A stretch of DNA of 5,621 nt, taken from Thermoplasmata archaeon. Lineage in GTDB: Archaea > Thermoplasmatota > Thermoplasmata > Thermoplasmatales > Thermoplasmataceae. A program made the translations under genes and the position numbers. Below, one piece after another: positions 4,986 through 5,621 of this stretch. Numbering within the stretch: the stretch's first letter is position 1; every line of letters begins with the position of its first letter. The notes under the pieces were generated by a model that was given only the letters and a program-made list of their open reading frames with translations, ran no database searches and was not told the DNA's origin. Location of the stretch: positions 1 through 5,621 of the forward strand of contig JAKAYJ010000081.1 of NCBI GenBank assembly GCA_021816385.1, in the 5' to 3' direction.

Positions 4986-5546
4986 TCAGAAGACATTCTC
5001 TATTTTCGACTCTGCTTCTTCGTTGGCAATTCTCTGCAGATATTGCCTCACTGATGTTGAATTACTGAAGATGATGATCTCTTTTTCATAAGCATTTGCC
5101 TCCAGTAATTTGATTATTTTTATCCTGTCTGTTTTTGGAAAATTCCTAATGTATTTTAGAAGTTCATAAAAATCATGATTGAATTTCTCTTCACATCCTT
5201 CGGTAATGTCTGTTCTTTGATTCCACCTGTTCTTGATATTTCTTCTAATTGCCCTGAAGGCACATACAGGCCATTTGAAATCTAGAAAAATAACAGTTTC
5301 AGAAAATTGGATCCTGTTGGCAAGGCTCTGTGAATAATTTCCATCCAGTATCCATTCCTCTTTCGGGAGGATTTTCATCATTTCCTCATTGAAAACTTCC
5401 TCCGGGATAGGATTCCAGCCACTCCTCCAGTATATTTTATCCAGATGATACAAAGGGATTCCTCTTATTCTCGATAATTCCCTTGAAAATGTTGACTTTC
5501 CGGAGCCTGAAGAGCCAATTACAAGTATCCTGCGATTGTGATTCAT
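4986..5546 (-). CDS. P-loop kinase-like NTPase, FlaR ('DNA topology modulation') family
   Basis: A 186-residue soluble P-loop protein related to adenylate kinases and of the kind often annotated 'DNA topology modulation protein FlaR' or 'AAA family ATPase'. Visible motifs are Walker A GSSGSGKS at 11-18 (Lys17), the family hallmark YHLDKIYW at 33-40, a WILDGNY segment at 65-71, a hydrophobic strand TVIFLDF at 84-90 acting as Walker B-like, an Arg-rich lid-like region at 98-111 (RAIRRNIKNRWNQR), and DFYELLKYIRNFP at 125-137. The domain order and length match the family. The true substrate is not established; the name derives from phenotypes rather than a known reaction, so a small-molecule or nucleotide kinase is the safer reading. 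The frame is closed upstream by a stop at 5565-5567, and the ATG at 5546 is the only reasonable start. The family is, to my knowledge, much commoner in bacteria, so past horizontal transfer is possible. It ends 4 bp from serS. Confidence 0.85.
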   Translation of the reverse strand: MNHNRRILVIGSSGSGKSTFSRELSRIRGIPLYHLDKIYWRSGWNPIPEEVFNEEMMKILPKEEWILDGNYSQSLANRIQFSETVIFLDFKWPVCAFRAIRRNIKNRWNQRTDITEGCEEKFNHDFYELLKYIRNFPKTDRIKIIKLLEANAYEKEIIIFSNSTSVRQYLQRIANEEAESKIENVF

Positions 5547-5561
5547 TATTCGGTGATGGAG

Positions 5562-5621
5562 ATGTCAACACGTATAAATATTGTTTTGGTAATCTATTCG
5601 ACCTACCAGCATATGCCCTTT
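5562..5621 (+). CDS. Possible start of a flavodoxin/WrbA-like gene, 3'-truncated by window edge
   Basis: Twenty codons from an ATG at 5562 are open to the right edge. The peptide has a hydrophobic beta strand INIVLVIY followed by STYQH, which resembles the N-terminus of WrbA-type NAD(P)H:quinone oxidoreductases and flavodoxins, where a (Y)YSxYGH loop binds the FMN phosphate. A Shine-Dalgarno-like GGTGAT (5552-5557) lies 4 nt upstream; an in-frame ATG at 5556 is an alternative start. Against this, only 60 bases are visible, no TATA box stands about 26 nt upstream, and the minus-strand gene's box would fall inside the coding region. This is a suggestion only. Confidence 0.27.
   Translation, partial: MSTRINIVLVIYSTYQHMPF
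5573..5580 (-). promoter_or_regulatory. TATA-like box for the minus-strand kinase gene
   Basis: Read on the minus strand this is TATTTATA, centred about 30 nt upstream of the ATG at 5546. That predicts a transcript starting a few bases before the start codon, close to leaderless. No Shine-Dalgarno site is visible. It would lie inside the possible plus-strand gene beginning at 5562. Confidence 0.45.

Overview
The window looks like a stretch of a euryarchaeal chromosome, most likely of the order Thermoplasmatales (Thermoplasma, Ferroplasma or Cuniculiplasma-like). Two observations support this. One is the gene content: archaeal tRNA-Ile agmatidine synthetase, an AK6/Fap7-type kinase, an archaetidylinositol-phosphate-synthase-like enzyme and a CBS domain/zinc-ribbon protein. 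The other is promoter layout: TATA-like boxes sit about 26 nt upstream of start codons that lack a Shine-Dalgarno site, as expected for leaderless mRNAs. The base composition is AT-rich. The genus cannot be fixed from the sequence alone.

Layout. Positions 2-1863 hold a three-gene, co-directional cluster: the C-terminal part of tiaS (5' end outside the window), an AK6/Fap7 kinase, and a CDP-alcohol phosphatidyltransferase. Each pair overlaps by exactly 11 bp, and each downstream start has its own Shine-Dalgarno site. Four plus-strand genes follow, each with its own promoter: a three-helix membrane protein with a charged tail (1915-2589), a CBS-pair protein with a C-terminal metal-binding ribbon (2658-3188), a small ABM/dimeric alpha-beta-barrel protein (3276-3563) and seryl-tRNA synthetase (3659-4981). 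A minus-strand P-loop kinase of the FlaR ('DNA topology modulation') type (4986-5546) converges on serS with only 4 bp between stop codons. A short plus-strand frame from 5562 runs off the right edge and may be the start of a flavodoxin/WrbA-like gene.

How the genes fit together. TiaS modifies the wobble base of tRNA-Ile(CAU), and SerRS charges tRNA-Ser. Both are core translation functions, but they lie in separate transcription units here. The first cluster joins tRNA modification, a nucleoside-monophosphate kinase and lipid head-group synthesis. The kinase could recycle AMP or CMP released by its neighbours, but that is inference.

No stretch over 300 bases lacks a gene. The gaps are 51, 68, 87, 95 and 4 bp, and they hold promoters and T-rich terminator candidates. 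I found no tRNA, rRNA, CRISPR array, insertion sequence or prophage element. Most of the window is ordinary archaeal core genome. The least explained items are the membrane protein with its charged tail and the two-mode translation-start architecture. I see no clear new multi-gene system.
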